DNA of 64,000 bases from Pseudolabrys sp035650955 (GCA_035650955.1 DASRGR010000003.1:1-64000), one strand, 5' to 3'. Shown: positions 49,714 through 59,358, counted from the first letter of the stretch. Notes: generated from the sequence alone by a model not told the origin. Numbers and translations: made by a program.

Positions 49714-49950
49714 CTATTTCTTCTCTTCGGTCTTCAAAAAGCCGGAGAATTTCTTCTGGAAGCGCGAGACACGGCCGCCGCGATCGACGATCTGCTGTTG
49801 TCCTCCAGTCCAGGCCGGATGAGATTTGGGGTCGATGTCCAGATGCAGGACGTCGCCCTCCTTGCCCCATGTGGAGCGCGTGGTGAACTCGCTGCCGTCG
49901 GTCATCACCACCTTGATGGTGTGGTAGTTGGGATGGATATCCTGCTTCAT
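49714..49950 (-). CDS. rpmE: 50S ribosomal protein L31
   Basis: A 78-residue ribosomal protein with MKQDIHPNYHTIKVVMTDGSEF and the C-terminal FQKKFSGFLKTEEKK. It lacks the CxxC zinc cysteines, so it is of the C- (non-zinc) kind. The start at 49950 was chosen because the true N terminus of L31 begins there; the longer frame upstream overlaps the ABC transporter promoter. Confidence 0.97.
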   Translation of the reverse strand: MKQDIHPNYHTIKVVMTDGSEFTTRSTWGKEGDVLHLDIDPKSHPAWTGGQQQIVDRGGRVSRFQKKFSGFLKTEEKK

Positions 49951-50104
49951 CGCTATGGTTCCGGGGCCCGAAAGCCACTGATATTGGCTGAGTTGCGGGC
50001 TCCTATACAGGAGCCAGCCGAAGGCGGCAAGCCGCCGCAATTGACCGCCGCCAACCGCCCAAGGCATTAAGGATGGCGCAGTTCGGAGCGGTAAGAGGCG
50101 CCGC

Positions 50105-51919
50105 ATGAGTTTTTCGAGTGATGGACGGGGCCTCGATATCGCCGCCACGCCGGCACCGGACGAACGCCGCAGGCTGAGGCTCAAGCCTCTGACGCGACTG
50201 GTTCCCTACATCACCCGCTATCGCGGGCGAGCGGTGGCAGCGCTTGCCGCACTGGTCATTGCCTCGTTGACGACTCTGGTCGTGCCGGTGGCCGTCCGTC
50301 GCATGATCGATTTCGGATTTTCCGAAAAGGCCGCGCAGCTGATCAACAGCTATTTCGCGGTGATGGTTTTCGTCGTCGCCGTGCTGGCAATCTCAAGCGC
50401 CCTGCGTTTTTATCTCGTCACGACGCTCGGCGAACGCATCGTCGCCGATCTTCGCGCCGACGTTTTCACGCACCTGACGAGGCTGTCGCCGGCGTATTTC
50501 GACTCCGCACGGACCGGCGAGATCGTCTCGCGGCTCACGGCCGACACGACGCAGATCAAATCGGCGGTTGGGGCGTCGGTGTCGATCGCGCTGCGCAACC
50601 TGGTGCTGTTCGTCGGCGGCGCGGGCATGATGGTCGTGACCAGCCCGCGCCTGTCGCTTTTCGTGCTGGCGGCGATTCCTGTGATCGTGCTGCCGCTGGT
50701 CGGTTTCGGCCGAGCGGTGCGTCGGCGCGGACGCGAAGCGCAGGATACCCTCGCCAATGCTTCCGGCTACGCCGATGAGCTGGTCGGCGCGATGCGAACC
50801 GTGCAGGCATTCACCTACGAGAAACCGGCCGGCGCGCGTTTCGCGGCCGCGGTCGAACAGGCTTATGTCGCGGCATGCGATGCGACAAAGGCGCGTGCGC
50901 TCCTCACGGCCGTCGTCATATTCCTCGTGTTTGCCAGCATCGTGGTCGTGCTCTGGGTGGGCGCGCAGGATGTGCTCGCGGGCGATATCACGCCCGGCCG
51001 GCTGGGCCAGTTCGTACTTTACGCGGTCTTCGCCGCAGGCGGGCTCGGGGAGTTGAGCCAGGTATGGGGCGAAATCTCGCAGGCCTCCGGCGCGGCCGAG
51101 CGCCTGTTCGAGATCCTGAAAGTCGAGCCGGCAATCAGGACGCCGGCCCGGCCGGCCGCATTGCCGAGCCCCGCGAACGGCGACGTCGCGTTCCACAACG
51201 TCAGCTTCGCCTACCCCGGTCGTCCCGGCGTGCCGGTTCTCGAGAACCTCTCGATACGAGTCGCGCCCGGAGAAAAGGTCGCGCTGGTCGGGCCGTCGGG
51301 AGCCGGGAAGAGCACAATCCTGCAGCTGATCATGCGCTTCTACGATCCCGTTTCCGGAAGCATAACTTTCGACGGCGTTCGTCTCACTGAAGCTGATCCG
51401 GCAGCGCTGCGCTCGCGCATCGCGCTCGTGCCACAGGAGACGGTCGTGTTTGCCGCAAGCGTGCGCGACAATATCCGGTTCGGCCGGCCCGATGCGACCG
51501 ATGCCGAAATCGAGAAAGCGGCGGAGGCCGCGCATGCCTCAGAGTTCATTCGCCGTCTGCCATCGGGTTTTGATACGCCGGTCGGCGAGCGTGGTGTCAC
51601 GCTTTCCGGCGGCCAGCGTCAGCGCATCGCGATCGCACGCGCCATCCTGCGGCGGGCGCCGCTGTTGCTGCTCGATGAAGCAACATCCGCGCTCGATGCG
51701 GAAAGCGAAACGCTGGTGCAGCAAGCGCTCAAACGGCTGATGCTGAACCGCACCAGCATCGTCATAGCGCATCGACTTGCCACCGTGCAGTCCTGCGACC
51801 GCATTCTCGTACTCGATCGTGGTCGCATCGTCGAAGAGGGGACGCATGCGTCACTGGCGTCCGCGGGCGGGCTTTATGCGCGGCTGGCGAAGCTGCAGTT
51901 CGAGATGGGCGCCGCCTAG
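50105..51919 (+). CDS. ABC transporter, fused permease and ATPase (MsbA-like exporter)
   Basis: A 604-residue half-transporter. The N-terminal region (about 35-330) has six membrane segments of ABC_membrane type. The ATPase (about 360-600) has Walker A GPSGAGKST, Q-loop, signature LSGGQRQRIAIARAI, Walker B LLLLDEATSALD and the H-loop histidine (IAHRLATVQ). Such exporters form homodimers that flip lipids or export small molecules. It is divergent from rpmE, a conserved arrangement in Rhizobiales. Its stop overlaps the convergent GNAT stop by a few bases. Confidence 0.95.
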   Translation: MSFSSDGRGLDIAATPAPDERRRLRLKPLTRLVPYITRYRGRAVAALAALVIASLTTLVVPVAVRRMIDFGFSEKAAQLINSYFAVMVFVVAVLAISSALRFYLVTTLGERIVADLRADVFTHLTRLSPAYFDSARTGEIVSRLTADTTQIKSAVGASVSIALRNLVLFVGGAGMMVVTSPRLSLFVLAAIPVIVLPLVGFGRAVRRRGREAQDTLANASGYADELVGAMRTVQAFTYEKPAGARFAAAVEQAYVAACDATKARALLTAVVIFLVFASIVVVLWVGAQDVLAGDITPGRLGQFVLYAVFAAGGLGELSQVWGEISQASGAAERLFEILKVEPAIRTPARPAALPSPANGDVAFHNVSFAYPGRPGVPVLENLSIRVAPGEKVALVGPSGAGKSTILQLIMRFYDPVSGSITFDGVRLTEADPAALRSRIALVPQETVVFAASVRDNIRFGRPDATDAEIEKAAEAAHASEFIRRLPSGFDTPVGERGVTLSGGQRQRIAIARAILRRAPLLLLDEATSALDAESETLVQQALKRLMLNRTSIVIAHRLATVQSCDRILVLDRGRIVEEGTHASLASAGGLYARLAKLQFEMGAA

Positions 51920-52371
51920 GCGTGCCACGCCATGCGGTTCACCGGCAAACCCGATACCGGATTCTTGTCTTCGCCCGCATAGGCAAAACCGTGCTTCTCG
52001 TAGAAGCGGATGGCACGGAAATTGTCCTTGTTCACGAGCAGTTTGATACCCTGGGGGGAAATCCGCTTGGCCTCATCGAGCAGCTTCAGTGCGATGCCGG
52101 AACCCCAATGTTCCGGCGCCACGACGATCTGGTCGAGATACATTGTCTGCGGGTCGATCGTCACAAAGCCGACGATGTCTCCGTTGATCTCCGCGACGAC
52201 AATGCGTGCGTCGGGAACCAACTCGTTGCGCCAGCGCTCGCGCCACCACGGCTGACGCGCATTGAAATCGAGGTGGGGATAGTGCTTCGACCACGTTCGG
52301 CGCCACAGCTCGATCGCCGCGTCCTCGTCGGCGGCGGAGTAGGGGCGCAGTGTGCAGGCAGCGGTGCTCAC
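51916..52371 (-). CDS. GNAT-family N-acetyltransferase
   Basis: A 151-residue acetyltransferase. The acetyl-CoA motif is LDQIVVAPEHWGSGIALKLLDEAKRI (R/Q-x-x-G-x-G/A type) with the later FYEKHGFAYAGED strand. The substrate is unknown. Its start overlaps the stop of the OmpA-like gene by 4 bp (ATGA), so it is the last gene of that operon. Confidence 0.92.
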   Translation of the reverse strand: MSTAACTLRPYSAADEDAAIELWRRTWSKHYPHLDFNARQPWWRERWRNELVPDARIVVAEINGDIVGFVTIDPQTMYLDQIVVAPEHWGSGIALKLLDEAKRISPQGIKLLVNKDNFRAIRFYEKHGFAYAGEDKNPVSGLPVNRMAWHA

Positions 52372-53396
52372 CGTTCGGTCAGCTTGAACTCGATGCGACG
52401 GTTGCGGCTGTAGGCGTCCTCGGTTTTCCCAAGGTCGATTGGCTGAAATTCGCCGAAGCCCGCAGCCACCAGCCGTTGCGGCGAAACGCCCTTGCCGACG
52501 AGATACTGCACCACCGAAATCGCCCGTGCCGCCGAGAGGTCCCAGTTCGACTTGAACACGCCGCCGGTAATGGGACGCACGTCGGTATGCCCGTCGACGC
52601 GCAGCACCCAGGCGAGGTCGGTCGGAATCTGCTTCTCCAGCTCCAGCAGGGCGTCCGCCACCTTGTCCAGCTCGGCCCGGCCCTCAGGTTTCAGGTCGGC
52701 CTTGCCGGTGTCGAAGAACACCTCTGATTGCAGGACGAAACGGTCGCCCACCACGCGCACGTCCGAGCGCTTGCCGAGGATCTCGCGCAGCTTGCCGAAG
52801 AAATCCGAACGATAGCGCTTGAGTTCGTTGACGCGCTCCGCCAGTGCGAGATTGAGACGTTGCCCGAGCTCGGTGATCCGGCTCTGCGATTCCTTGTCCT
52901 TCTTCTCGGCGGCGTCGAGCGTCTGCTCAAGGGCCGCCAATTGCCGGCGCAGGGCCGCGATCTGCTGATTGAGGATCTCGACCTGTGCCAGCGCCCGCGC
53001 CGAAATCCGTTTTTCACCTTCGAGTTGGCCGCTGAGTTCGGCAACCCGTCCCTGCGCAGCCGCCGCGCCGGCGCCGGCGTTTTCGGCCGCCCCTTTGAGG
53101 CGGTCGCGCTCGCTTTCGGCGGTGGCCAGCGTCGCACGCAGCTGGGCAAGCTGATCTTCAAGATCGGCTTTTCCCGACTTCTCCATCGACAGCAGCTCCG
53201 TGAGCTGCGCGATCTGCGCGTTCAGCCGGCTGAGCGCGGTGTCCTTTCCCGCGACCTCCTGCTGCAGATAGAACTGCACCACGACGAAGACCGTCAGCAG
53301 AAAGATGATGCCGAGGATCAGCGTCGATAGCGCATCGACGAAGCCCGGCCAGTAGTTCATGCCGCTTTCGCCGCGGCGGATTCTTGCAAGCGCCAT
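52368..53396 (-). CDS. OmpA/MotB-like peptidoglycan-binding protein with coiled coil
   Basis: A 342-residue inner-membrane-anchored protein. One membrane segment (about 15-40), a long coiled coil (about 45-200) and a C-terminal OmpA domain (about 220-342) with LVGDGHTD-like RVDGHTDVRPI and NRRIEFKL, which bind peptidoglycan. With the MotA/ExbB-like protein encoded just upstream it forms a stator-like pair, as in flagellar motors or Tol-Pal-type envelope machines, but no flagellar genes are near, so an envelope role is likelier. ATG 53396 is used; an upstream ATG at 53405 is in frame. Confidence 0.9.
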   Translation of the reverse strand: MALARIRRGESGMNYWPGFVDALSTLILGIIFLLTVFVVVQFYLQQEVAGKDTALSRLNAQIAQLTELLSMEKSGKADLEDQLAQLRATLATAESERDRLKGAAENAGAGAAAAQGRVAELSGQLEGEKRISARALAQVEILNQQIAALRRQLAALEQTLDAAEKKDKESQSRITELGQRLNLALAERVNELKRYRSDFFGKLREILGKRSDVRVVGDRFVLQSEVFFDTGKADLKPEGRAELDKVADALLELEKQIPTDLAWVLRVDGHTDVRPITGGVFKSNWDLSAARAISVVQYLVGKGVSPQRLVAAGFGEFQPIDLGKTEDAYSRNRRIEFKLTER

Positions 53397-53406
53397 AGAT
53401 TTCAAC

Positions 53407-54384
53407 TCAACGGTTTGCGTGCTCGCGCACCAATATTTCGAGCAACTTCTTTATCTCGCGCTGCTGGTCGGCCTGCGAATCGACCCAGTCGCGTATCATC
53501 TGCTGCTCGGTGCGCATGTGATGCACCAGCCCCTGGATGGCTTCGGCCAGATTGGCCATGGCCGCGGATGCGGACTTGCTCTGGCCTGCCTGGTCGACCG
53601 CATCGCGCAGACGTTCAATTGCCGTGCGAACCTCGTCGGTCACGCCTGCGGCGATTGCCGGTTCCGCCGTCTGATCGTACACGGTGGTCGAGAGCCAGTC
53701 CTCAAGCTCGGTGTAAAACCGGTTCTGCGCCTGGCTCGATTGCAGATCGAGGAAGCCGAGAACGAGCGAGCCGGCAAGTCCGAACAGCGACGACGAAAAC
53801 GAAATGCCCATGCCGGACAATGGCGCCGCAAGCCCTTCGCGCAGGGAATCGAACATCGTTCCTGCGTCGCCGCTCGCTTTGAGACCCTGAATGACGCTGC
53901 CGACCGAGCCAACGGTCTCGATCAGGCCCCAGAACGTGCCGAGCAGACCGAGGAACACCAAAAGACCGGTCATGTAACGCGATATGTCGCGTGCCTCATC
54001 AAGGCGGGTGGCAATCGAATCGAGGATGCCGCGCATCAATTGCGCCGACATCGCCATGCGCCCGACGCGACTGCCCAGGATTGCCGCCATCGGGGCAAGC
54101 AATACCGGCGGGCGATCGACGGCGAGACCGGGATCGGCCAGGCGGAAATTGTTGACCCAGGCGATCTCTGGATAGAGCCGCAGGACCTGTCTGAACGACA
54201 AGATGATGCCGATCGCCTCGACGCCAATGATAAGGGCATTGAGGCCCGGATTGGCCATGAATGCCACTTCGATCTGCTTGTGCAGGACGAACGCTATCAG
54301 GCCGACCAGGACGACAAAGACCAGCATCCTGAACAGGAAGATTCGCGGAGACGACAGTTTGAGCGGATCGAGTTCTTTGGCCAT
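53407..54384 (-). CDS. MotA/TolQ/ExbB-like proton channel protein
   Basis: A 325-residue integral membrane protein with four hydrophobic segments. The MotA_ExbB signature is in GLLGTFWGLIETVGSV and GMGISFSSSLFGLAGSLVLGF. It likely forms the proton channel partner of the OmpA/MotB-like protein, whose gene starts 10 bp after this stop. The two genes and the GNAT gene form an operon. The role is envelope or motility energisation; the substrate machine is unknown. Confidence 0.9.
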   Translation of the reverse strand: MAKELDPLKLSSPRIFLFRMLVFVVLVGLIAFVLHKQIEVAFMANPGLNALIIGVEAIGIILSFRQVLRLYPEIAWVNNFRLADPGLAVDRPPVLLAPMAAILGSRVGRMAMSAQLMRGILDSIATRLDEARDISRYMTGLLVFLGLLGTFWGLIETVGSVGSVIQGLKASGDAGTMFDSLREGLAAPLSGMGISFSSSLFGLAGSLVLGFLDLQSSQAQNRFYTELEDWLSTTVYDQTAEPAIAAGVTDEVRTAIERLRDAVDQAGQSKSASAAMANLAEAIQGLVHHMRTEQQMIRDWVDSQADQQREIKKLLEILVREHANR

Positions 54385-54512
54385 GAGTTGCCAATATTAT
54401 GCCAACGCAGCCCCCGGCGAACTATGACACAGAGAGGCCAGAGGGAAAAACCGGTCGTGATGGAACCGTAATGTACCTCGTAAAGCCGGCGATTGAGTTG
54501 AAATTGCGGTCC

Positions 54513-55310
54513 TCACGCTTTCCCGGGCGTCCTCAGCAGGGACAGCAACTCTTTGTGGATCACCTCGTTGCCGGCCACAATATGACCTCTTGCGAATATC
54601 TCGTCCCGGCCGTCACAATCGGAGACAAAACCGCCGGCCTCGCGTACCAGGATCAGGCCGGCCGCCAAGTCCCACGGCTTTAAGGTTCGCTCCCAGTAAC
54701 CGTCGAGCCGTCCGGCCGCGACCCACGCGAGGTCCAGTGCGGCGGCGCCAAATCGTCTCAAGCCCGCCACGTGCTCCTGTACCGCGCCGATTTCCCGCTG
54801 CGACAAGGCGACGTCACCGTGACCATGGTGGGCGATCCCGCATGCGACGATGGCATCGGCGAGCCGCCGGCGGGCAGCCACCCGGATTCTCTGGTCGTTG
54901 AGAAATGCGCCCTTGCCTTTTTCGGCGACGAACATCTCGTCACTGACGGGGTTGTAGATCAGGCCGGCCACAATGGTGCCGTCGCGCTCGAGTGCTATAG
55001 AGCTCGCAAAGTGGGGGATTCCGTGCAGGAAGTTGGTAGTCCCATCGAGCGGATCGACGATCCAAGTGTGGCTTTTGTCGCTGCCCTCGCGCCGCCCGCT
55101 CTCTTCACCGAGGAAGCCGTAGCCCGGCCGCGCTTTCGTGAGTTCGGTGTAAAGCGTCTCTTCGGCGCGGCGGTCAGTGGCTGTCACAAAATTGGCCGGG
55201 CCCTTTAGCGAGACCTGCAGCTTCTCCACCTCGCCAAAGTCGCGTTTGATTGCCCGCGCGGCCTTGCGCGCGGCAGCGATCATGACATTGAGCAGGGCTG
55301 AATGCTGCAT
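54513..55310 (-). CDS. suhB: Inositol monophosphatase family protein
   Basis: A 265-residue phosphatase. Metal-site motifs are GFLGEESGRREG (E), WIVDPLDGTTNFLHGIPHF (DPxDGT) and KPWDLAAGLILVREAGG (WD). Substrates in bacteria include inositol phosphates and related sugars; SuhB also has an RNA-processing link in some species. The ATG at 55310 was chosen because the upstream extension is basic and has no homology character. It precedes the Sel1 gene's stop by 34 bp in the same direction. Confidence 0.94.
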   Translation of the reverse strand: MQHSALLNVMIAAARKAARAIKRDFGEVEKLQVSLKGPANFVTATDRRAEETLYTELTKARPGYGFLGEESGRREGSDKSHTWIVDPLDGTTNFLHGIPHFASSIALERDGTIVAGLIYNPVSDEMFVAEKGKGAFLNDQRIRVAARRRLADAIVACGIAHHGHGDVALSQREIGAVQEHVAGLRRFGAAALDLAWVAAGRLDGYWERTLKPWDLAAGLILVREAGGFVSDCDGRDEIFARGHIVAGNEVIHKELLSLLRTPGKA

Positions 55311-55344
55311 GGCGCCTGCGGTCTGCCCGTGACGGCGCCGGTCG

Positions 55345-56331
55345 TCAAGGCCGCCGCGCAATTGCAGTCGACAGCCATTTCCTTGCGGCCTTTTCGGCGG
55401 CGTCGCGCACGGCTTGCGTCTGCTTAGAGACGAAGACGTCAAGCTCCGGATCGCCGCTGCCGCCTGCCTTGGCAATTAGATGCCATTTGACGGCTTCAGT
55501 CGGGTCGGCGGGCATCCCGCGCCCGGCCATGAGGATACGTGCCAAGCGATTCTGCGCGATCGGACTGCCGAGGTGCGCAGCCTTCAGGAAGAGGCGCGCC
55601 GCCGCCGCCTCGTCCTTCGCGGTGCCTTCGCCGTTGAACTGGGCTATTGCGAATTCCACCATCGCGTCGAGGTTTCCGGCAATCGACGCCTGCTGCATGA
55701 GGCGCATTGCCTTGCCAGGATCCTTCGGTACGCCTCGACCTTCTTTGTACATGGTGGCGAGCGCGTACTGCGCCTCGGCATTGCCGGCCTCGGCCGCGGC
55801 GGCGAACAGTTCGCCCGCGCGCCTGAAGTCCTGAGGAAATTGCTGGCCTTGCAGATAGAGAAGCCCGAGATCGTAGGCGGCGCCCGCATGGCCGAGCTTG
55901 GCGGCGGCATCAAGCAGGCGAGCAGCCTCCTCGAGGTTGCGCGGCCCGGCACGGCCCTGGAAGTTAAACATTGCAAGAGCAAAGAGTGCGTCGCGGTCGC
56001 CTTTCGCAGCAGCGAGCTTGTACCATTGCGCCGCCTTCGAATCGTCGCGTCCGACGCCCAGGCCCTGCGCGTAGAGTTCGCCAAGCAACGTCATGGCTGC
56101 TGGATCGTTTTGCTGTGCCCGTTTCGTCGCTTCATTGAACGCAGTGAGATAGAGGCCACGCTGGAACGCGCCATAGGCGACGTCGACATCCTGCGGATCG
56201 GTGTTTGTCGCTGCGCTTGGCGCGGGCGGTGGCAGGGGAGGCGACACGCTTTTTGTCGACTGCGCGGATGCGGTTGCAGCCGCGAAAATGGTCAGGAAAG
56301 CGCCAACGAAGCAGCCAACAGGCTTGATCAT
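55345..56331 (-). CDS. Secreted Sel1-repeat protein
   Basis: A 328-residue periplasmic protein with a Sec signal (residues 1-23) and five to six Sel1-type helical repeats (for example AMTLLGELYAQGLGVGRDDSKAAQWYKLAAAKGD and AQYALATMYKEGRGVPKDPGKAMRLMQQAS). Sel1 proteins often scaffold envelope or cell-surface complexes. Its ATG overlaps the stop of the ThiE-like gene by 4 bp (ATGA), so the two are coupled. Confidence 0.9.
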   Translation of the reverse strand: MIKPVGCFVGAFLTIFAAATASAQSTKSVSPPLPPPAPSAATNTDPQDVDVAYGAFQRGLYLTAFNEATKRAQQNDPAAMTLLGELYAQGLGVGRDDSKAAQWYKLAAAKGDRDALFALAMFNFQGRAGPRNLEEAARLLDAAAKLGHAGAAYDLGLLYLQGQQFPQDFRRAGELFAAAAEAGNAEAQYALATMYKEGRGVPKDPGKAMRLMQQASIAGNLDAMVEFAIAQFNGEGTAKDEAAAARLFLKAAHLGSPIAQNRLARILMAGRGMPADPTEAVKWHLIAKAGGSGDPELDVFVSKQTQAVRDAAEKAARKWLSTAIARRP

Positions 56332-56987
56332 ACAGCCGGCTCCGGAAGCCGAAGCCAAGCCGTCGCCGTACGTATCGATTCGACAATGGCGTTGGGTTCA
56401 CGCCACACGACGTCGCCGAGCGCAATGAAGTCTGCACCGGCTGCAACAAGCGGCGCAATCTTTTCCAGCGAAGCCGCATAGCCCACGCACGGAACCTCGA
56501 ACACTTCAGCCCACCAGGAAACGCGGTCTTCGACGGAGGCAAAATCCGGACATTTGCCGGTCGCGTCGGGCTCGCCGAACATCACATAGTCGGCGCCCCG
56601 CTCGGCGGCGAGCATGGCATCGTGCCGACTGGCCAATCCTCCGGCACCGGCAATGCGTTCGGGCTTGAGCGAATCGATCGCCGCGCTGAACGCCCCGATA
56701 CCTCTGAGGTGCGCGCCATCGGTGCCGGAACGTGCGACGAGATCAGCGCGACCGTCGATAAGGACAGCTGTACCTTTTTCCTGGACCAGGGGCGCCAGGA
56801 TCTTGACGCGGTTGATGAGCGTACGTTCGTCCGCCTCTGCAAGGCGCAGGAGCACGGCCGCAATGTCCGCGGCGTCAAGAGCCCTCGCAAGCTGTGCGGA
56901 AAATGCCGAGGCGTCCGCAATCGGCGGCGTCATCAGGTAGAGCCGGGGTGCCGGCCGCGGAACAGGCTCTTTGGGTTTCGAAGCCAT
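56328..56987 (-). CDS. Thiamine phosphate synthase-like protein
   Basis: A 219-residue protein of the ThiE/TenI fold (RLYLMTPPIADAS, AVLLRLAEADERTLINRVKILAPLVQEKGTAVLIDGRADLVARSGTDGAHL, then GADYVMFGEPDATG and GADFIALGDVVW). The typical ThiE motifs DGVHLG and the pyrophosphate-binding GPIFxTxTK are partly changed (TDGAHLRG, VMFGEP), so it may be a divergent ThiE or a TenI-like isomerase. It overlaps the Sel1 gene and is likely co-transcribed with it. Confidence 0.75.
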   Translation of the reverse strand: MASKPKEPVPRPAPRLYLMTPPIADASAFSAQLARALDAADIAAVLLRLAEADERTLINRVKILAPLVQEKGTAVLIDGRADLVARSGTDGAHLRGIGAFSAAIDSLKPERIAGAGGLASRHDAMLAAERGADYVMFGEPDATGKCPDFASVEDRVSWWAEVFEVPCVGYAASLEKIAPLVAAGADFIALGDVVWREPNAIVESIRTATAWLRLPEPAV

Positions 56988-57030
56988 GGTGTTCGGATGC
57001 TAACCCAATCGGGCGGAAAATTGACCTGCG

Positions 57031-59247
57031 TCATGTTTCGGACGCCATGACGCAGGCTTGCCGAAAATCGGAAAGTGCCTTTGCCGCAGCGGCAATAACC
57101 TCGTCCCAGCCACCGCCGGGCGGCTGTCGAAACAGCCTTGCCGTCGGATACCAGGGGCTGTCGTTACGCTCGCGCAACCAACGCCAATCTTGAATATGAG
57201 GCAGCAGCACCCAGAGCGGCTTTGCCATCGCCCCGGCGAGGTGGGCAACGGCAGTATCCACGGCAATGACAAGGTCGAGTTCACTGATCGCCGCTGCGGT
57301 CTCGGCAAAATCGGCGAGCAGGCCGTCGAAGCGCCTGATGGGCAAGCGTGCGAGCGCCTCAAGGTCGCTGTCGCGATACTCGCGCTGCAGGCTGATGAAT
57401 TCCATGCCGGTCATGGACAGTATCGGCTCGAACCGCGAGAGCGCGATGCTGCGGTTGTGGTCATTCTTGTGGCTGGGCTTGCCGGACCAAACCAGACCAA
57501 CTCGTGGCCTGCGAATGCCGGCGAATTGCGCTCGCCATGCTTTTGCGCGTGCCGCGGGCGCTTGCAGGTAAGGGACCTTCGCGGGAACCGTGCCGAGGGT
57601 CGTGCCGAAGGCGAGGGGCAGGCTCAAAAGCGGGCAATGAACGTCAAATTGCGGCAGCGGGTCGCTACGCCGATAGATGCCGTCGGCGCGGACGGACTTT
57701 TCGACCAGCGGCGCCAGGCCGTCGGGAATTTCGAGGATGATCTTGCCGCCCTTTTCGGCAACCATCGGCAGGTAGCGGATGAACTGAATGCTGTCGCCGA
57801 AACCCTGCTCGGCGTGCAGCAGAATTGTCTTGCCGTTCAATTCCTCGCCACGCCATTGCGGTTGAGTGAAGTCGCGCGGCCGCAGCTCTCCGTCCCGCTT
57901 CCAGCGCCATTCGTAGCCGGCCCAGCCGCGCGCAAAATCGCCGATCGAAAGGCAGAGCAGGCCTTTGTTCCAGTGCGCTTCGGCGAGGTCGGGAGCTAGT
58001 TCTATGGCCCGGTCGAAACTTGCAATCGCTTCGTCACACCGGTTGAGGTAGCGCAGGGCGTTGCCCCGGTTGACCCAAGCGTAGACATTGTCCGGCACCG
58101 CGTCGAGCGCGCGATCATAATCGGCGAGCGCCTCGGCGGGACGATTGAGTTCTACAAGCACATTGCCGCGATTGTTGTATCCCTCGTTGTAATCCGGCTT
58201 GAGCAGGAGCGCGCGATCGCATGCTTCCAGTGCTTCGCGATGCCGACCCATTTCACGCAGCGCGTTACCGCGGTTACCATGTGCTTCGGCAAAATCCGGT
58301 CGGATGGCGATGGCGCGGTCATAGTCGGCGAGCGCCGCCGCATAGGCCTGCATCACATAGCGTGTGTTGCCGCGACCGACGAAAAGGTTGGCATCATCGG
58401 GCTTTATTGATAGCGCGCGATCATAGCTCGCAAGTGAATCGTCATAGCGCTTGAGCTCCCGCAGAGCGCGTCCACGATTGGCGAGCGCCTCAACCGCAGT
58501 CGGAGCAAGTGCAATGGCCCGATCGTAGCTGAGCACCGCCTCAGCCGGCCGCTTGATCTCCAGCAGGAGGTTACCTTTGCTGAGGTAGGTCTGTGCTCGA
58601 TCCGGGTCGAGTGCGATGGCTTCGTCGAGGCTCATCAAAGCCTCGCCATGGCGGCCCAACACACGCAGGATGTTTGCCCGATTGACCAGCGCATCCAAAT
58701 ACGCTGGCCGGCGCCGGACGGCCTCGCTGTAGCTTTCCAGCGCTTCGTCGTGGCGCCCGAGATCGACAAGGCAATTTCCGCGGTTATTGAGGGCCTCCGC
58801 GTAATCGGGCCGCACGGCGATGGCGCGCTCGAAGCTTGTGAGCGCATCGAGCGGCCGCTTGAGAGCGCGCAAGGCGTTACCCCGGTTATTGAGAGCTTCG
58901 GCGTAGTCCGGCTTGAGCGCGATGGCGCGTTCGTAGTTTTCAAGCGCTTCCTGGTGCCGCGCGCAGGCCGCCAGGACCATGCCGTAGTTGGAGTGCGCAG
59001 CTGCCGACCGCGTACCGGTCTTCAGAGCACGTGCAAGCAATGTGAGGGCGTCTGCGTGTTCGCCGCGCTGATACCTGAGCACGCCATAAAGATGCAGCGC
59101 GTCGAAGTGGTCCGGCTCGGCGTTAAGTGCCTGCCGGTAAAGCTTTTCGGCGTCGCTCAAGTGGCCGCGTTGATGTTGAGCAATAGCTCTCCGCACCAGA
59201 TCTGCGGCAGAAACGTTACCGGTCGGTTCAGGCTGCGGCTTGGGCAT
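57031..59247 (-). CDS. TPR-repeat protein with C-terminal glycosyltransferase-like domain
   Basis: A 738-residue protein. About thirteen TPR repeats (residues 15-470) with the strong consensus NRGNALRxLxRxxEALxSYDRAIALxPDxAEA form a superhelix. The C-terminal part (about 480-730) resembles family-9/heptosyltransferase-like or OGT-like domains found after TPRs in alphaproteobacteria (ILLHAEQGFGDSIQFIRYLP, RPRVGLVWSGKPSHKNDHNRSI, LDLVIAVDTAVAHLAGAM). The acceptor is unknown; a role in surface glycan or protein glycosylation is inferred. A longer start at 59286 is possible. Confidence 0.85.
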   Translation of the reverse strand: MPKPQPEPTGNVSAADLVRRAIAQHQRGHLSDAEKLYRQALNAEPDHFDALHLYGVLRYQRGEHADALTLLARALKTGTRSAAAHSNYGMVLAACARHQEALENYERAIALKPDYAEALNNRGNALRALKRPLDALTSFERAIAVRPDYAEALNNRGNCLVDLGRHDEALESYSEAVRRRPAYLDALVNRANILRVLGRHGEALMSLDEAIALDPDRAQTYLSKGNLLLEIKRPAEAVLSYDRAIALAPTAVEALANRGRALRELKRYDDSLASYDRALSIKPDDANLFVGRGNTRYVMQAYAAALADYDRAIAIRPDFAEAHGNRGNALREMGRHREALEACDRALLLKPDYNEGYNNRGNVLVELNRPAEALADYDRALDAVPDNVYAWVNRGNALRYLNRCDEAIASFDRAIELAPDLAEAHWNKGLLCLSIGDFARGWAGYEWRWKRDGELRPRDFTQPQWRGEELNGKTILLHAEQGFGDSIQFIRYLPMVAEKGGKIILEIPDGLAPLVEKSVRADGIYRRSDPLPQFDVHCPLLSLPLAFGTTLGTVPAKVPYLQAPAARAKAWRAQFAGIRRPRVGLVWSGKPSHKNDHNRSIALSRFEPILSMTGMEFISLQREYRDSDLEALARLPIRRFDGLLADFAETAAAISELDLVIAVDTAVAHLAGAMAKPLWVLLPHIQDWRWLRERNDSPWYPTARLFRQPPGGGWDEVIAAAAKALSDFRQACVMASET

Positions 59248-59358
59248 GATCCGATGACGTTGCAGGGACGGTGTACGCAACATCACCGCACCGGCGCTGC
59301 CGCCGGCGAATCATCTCTTGAGAATATTCAACCTGGGTTGCGTCGTCCAAGCTCGCGT

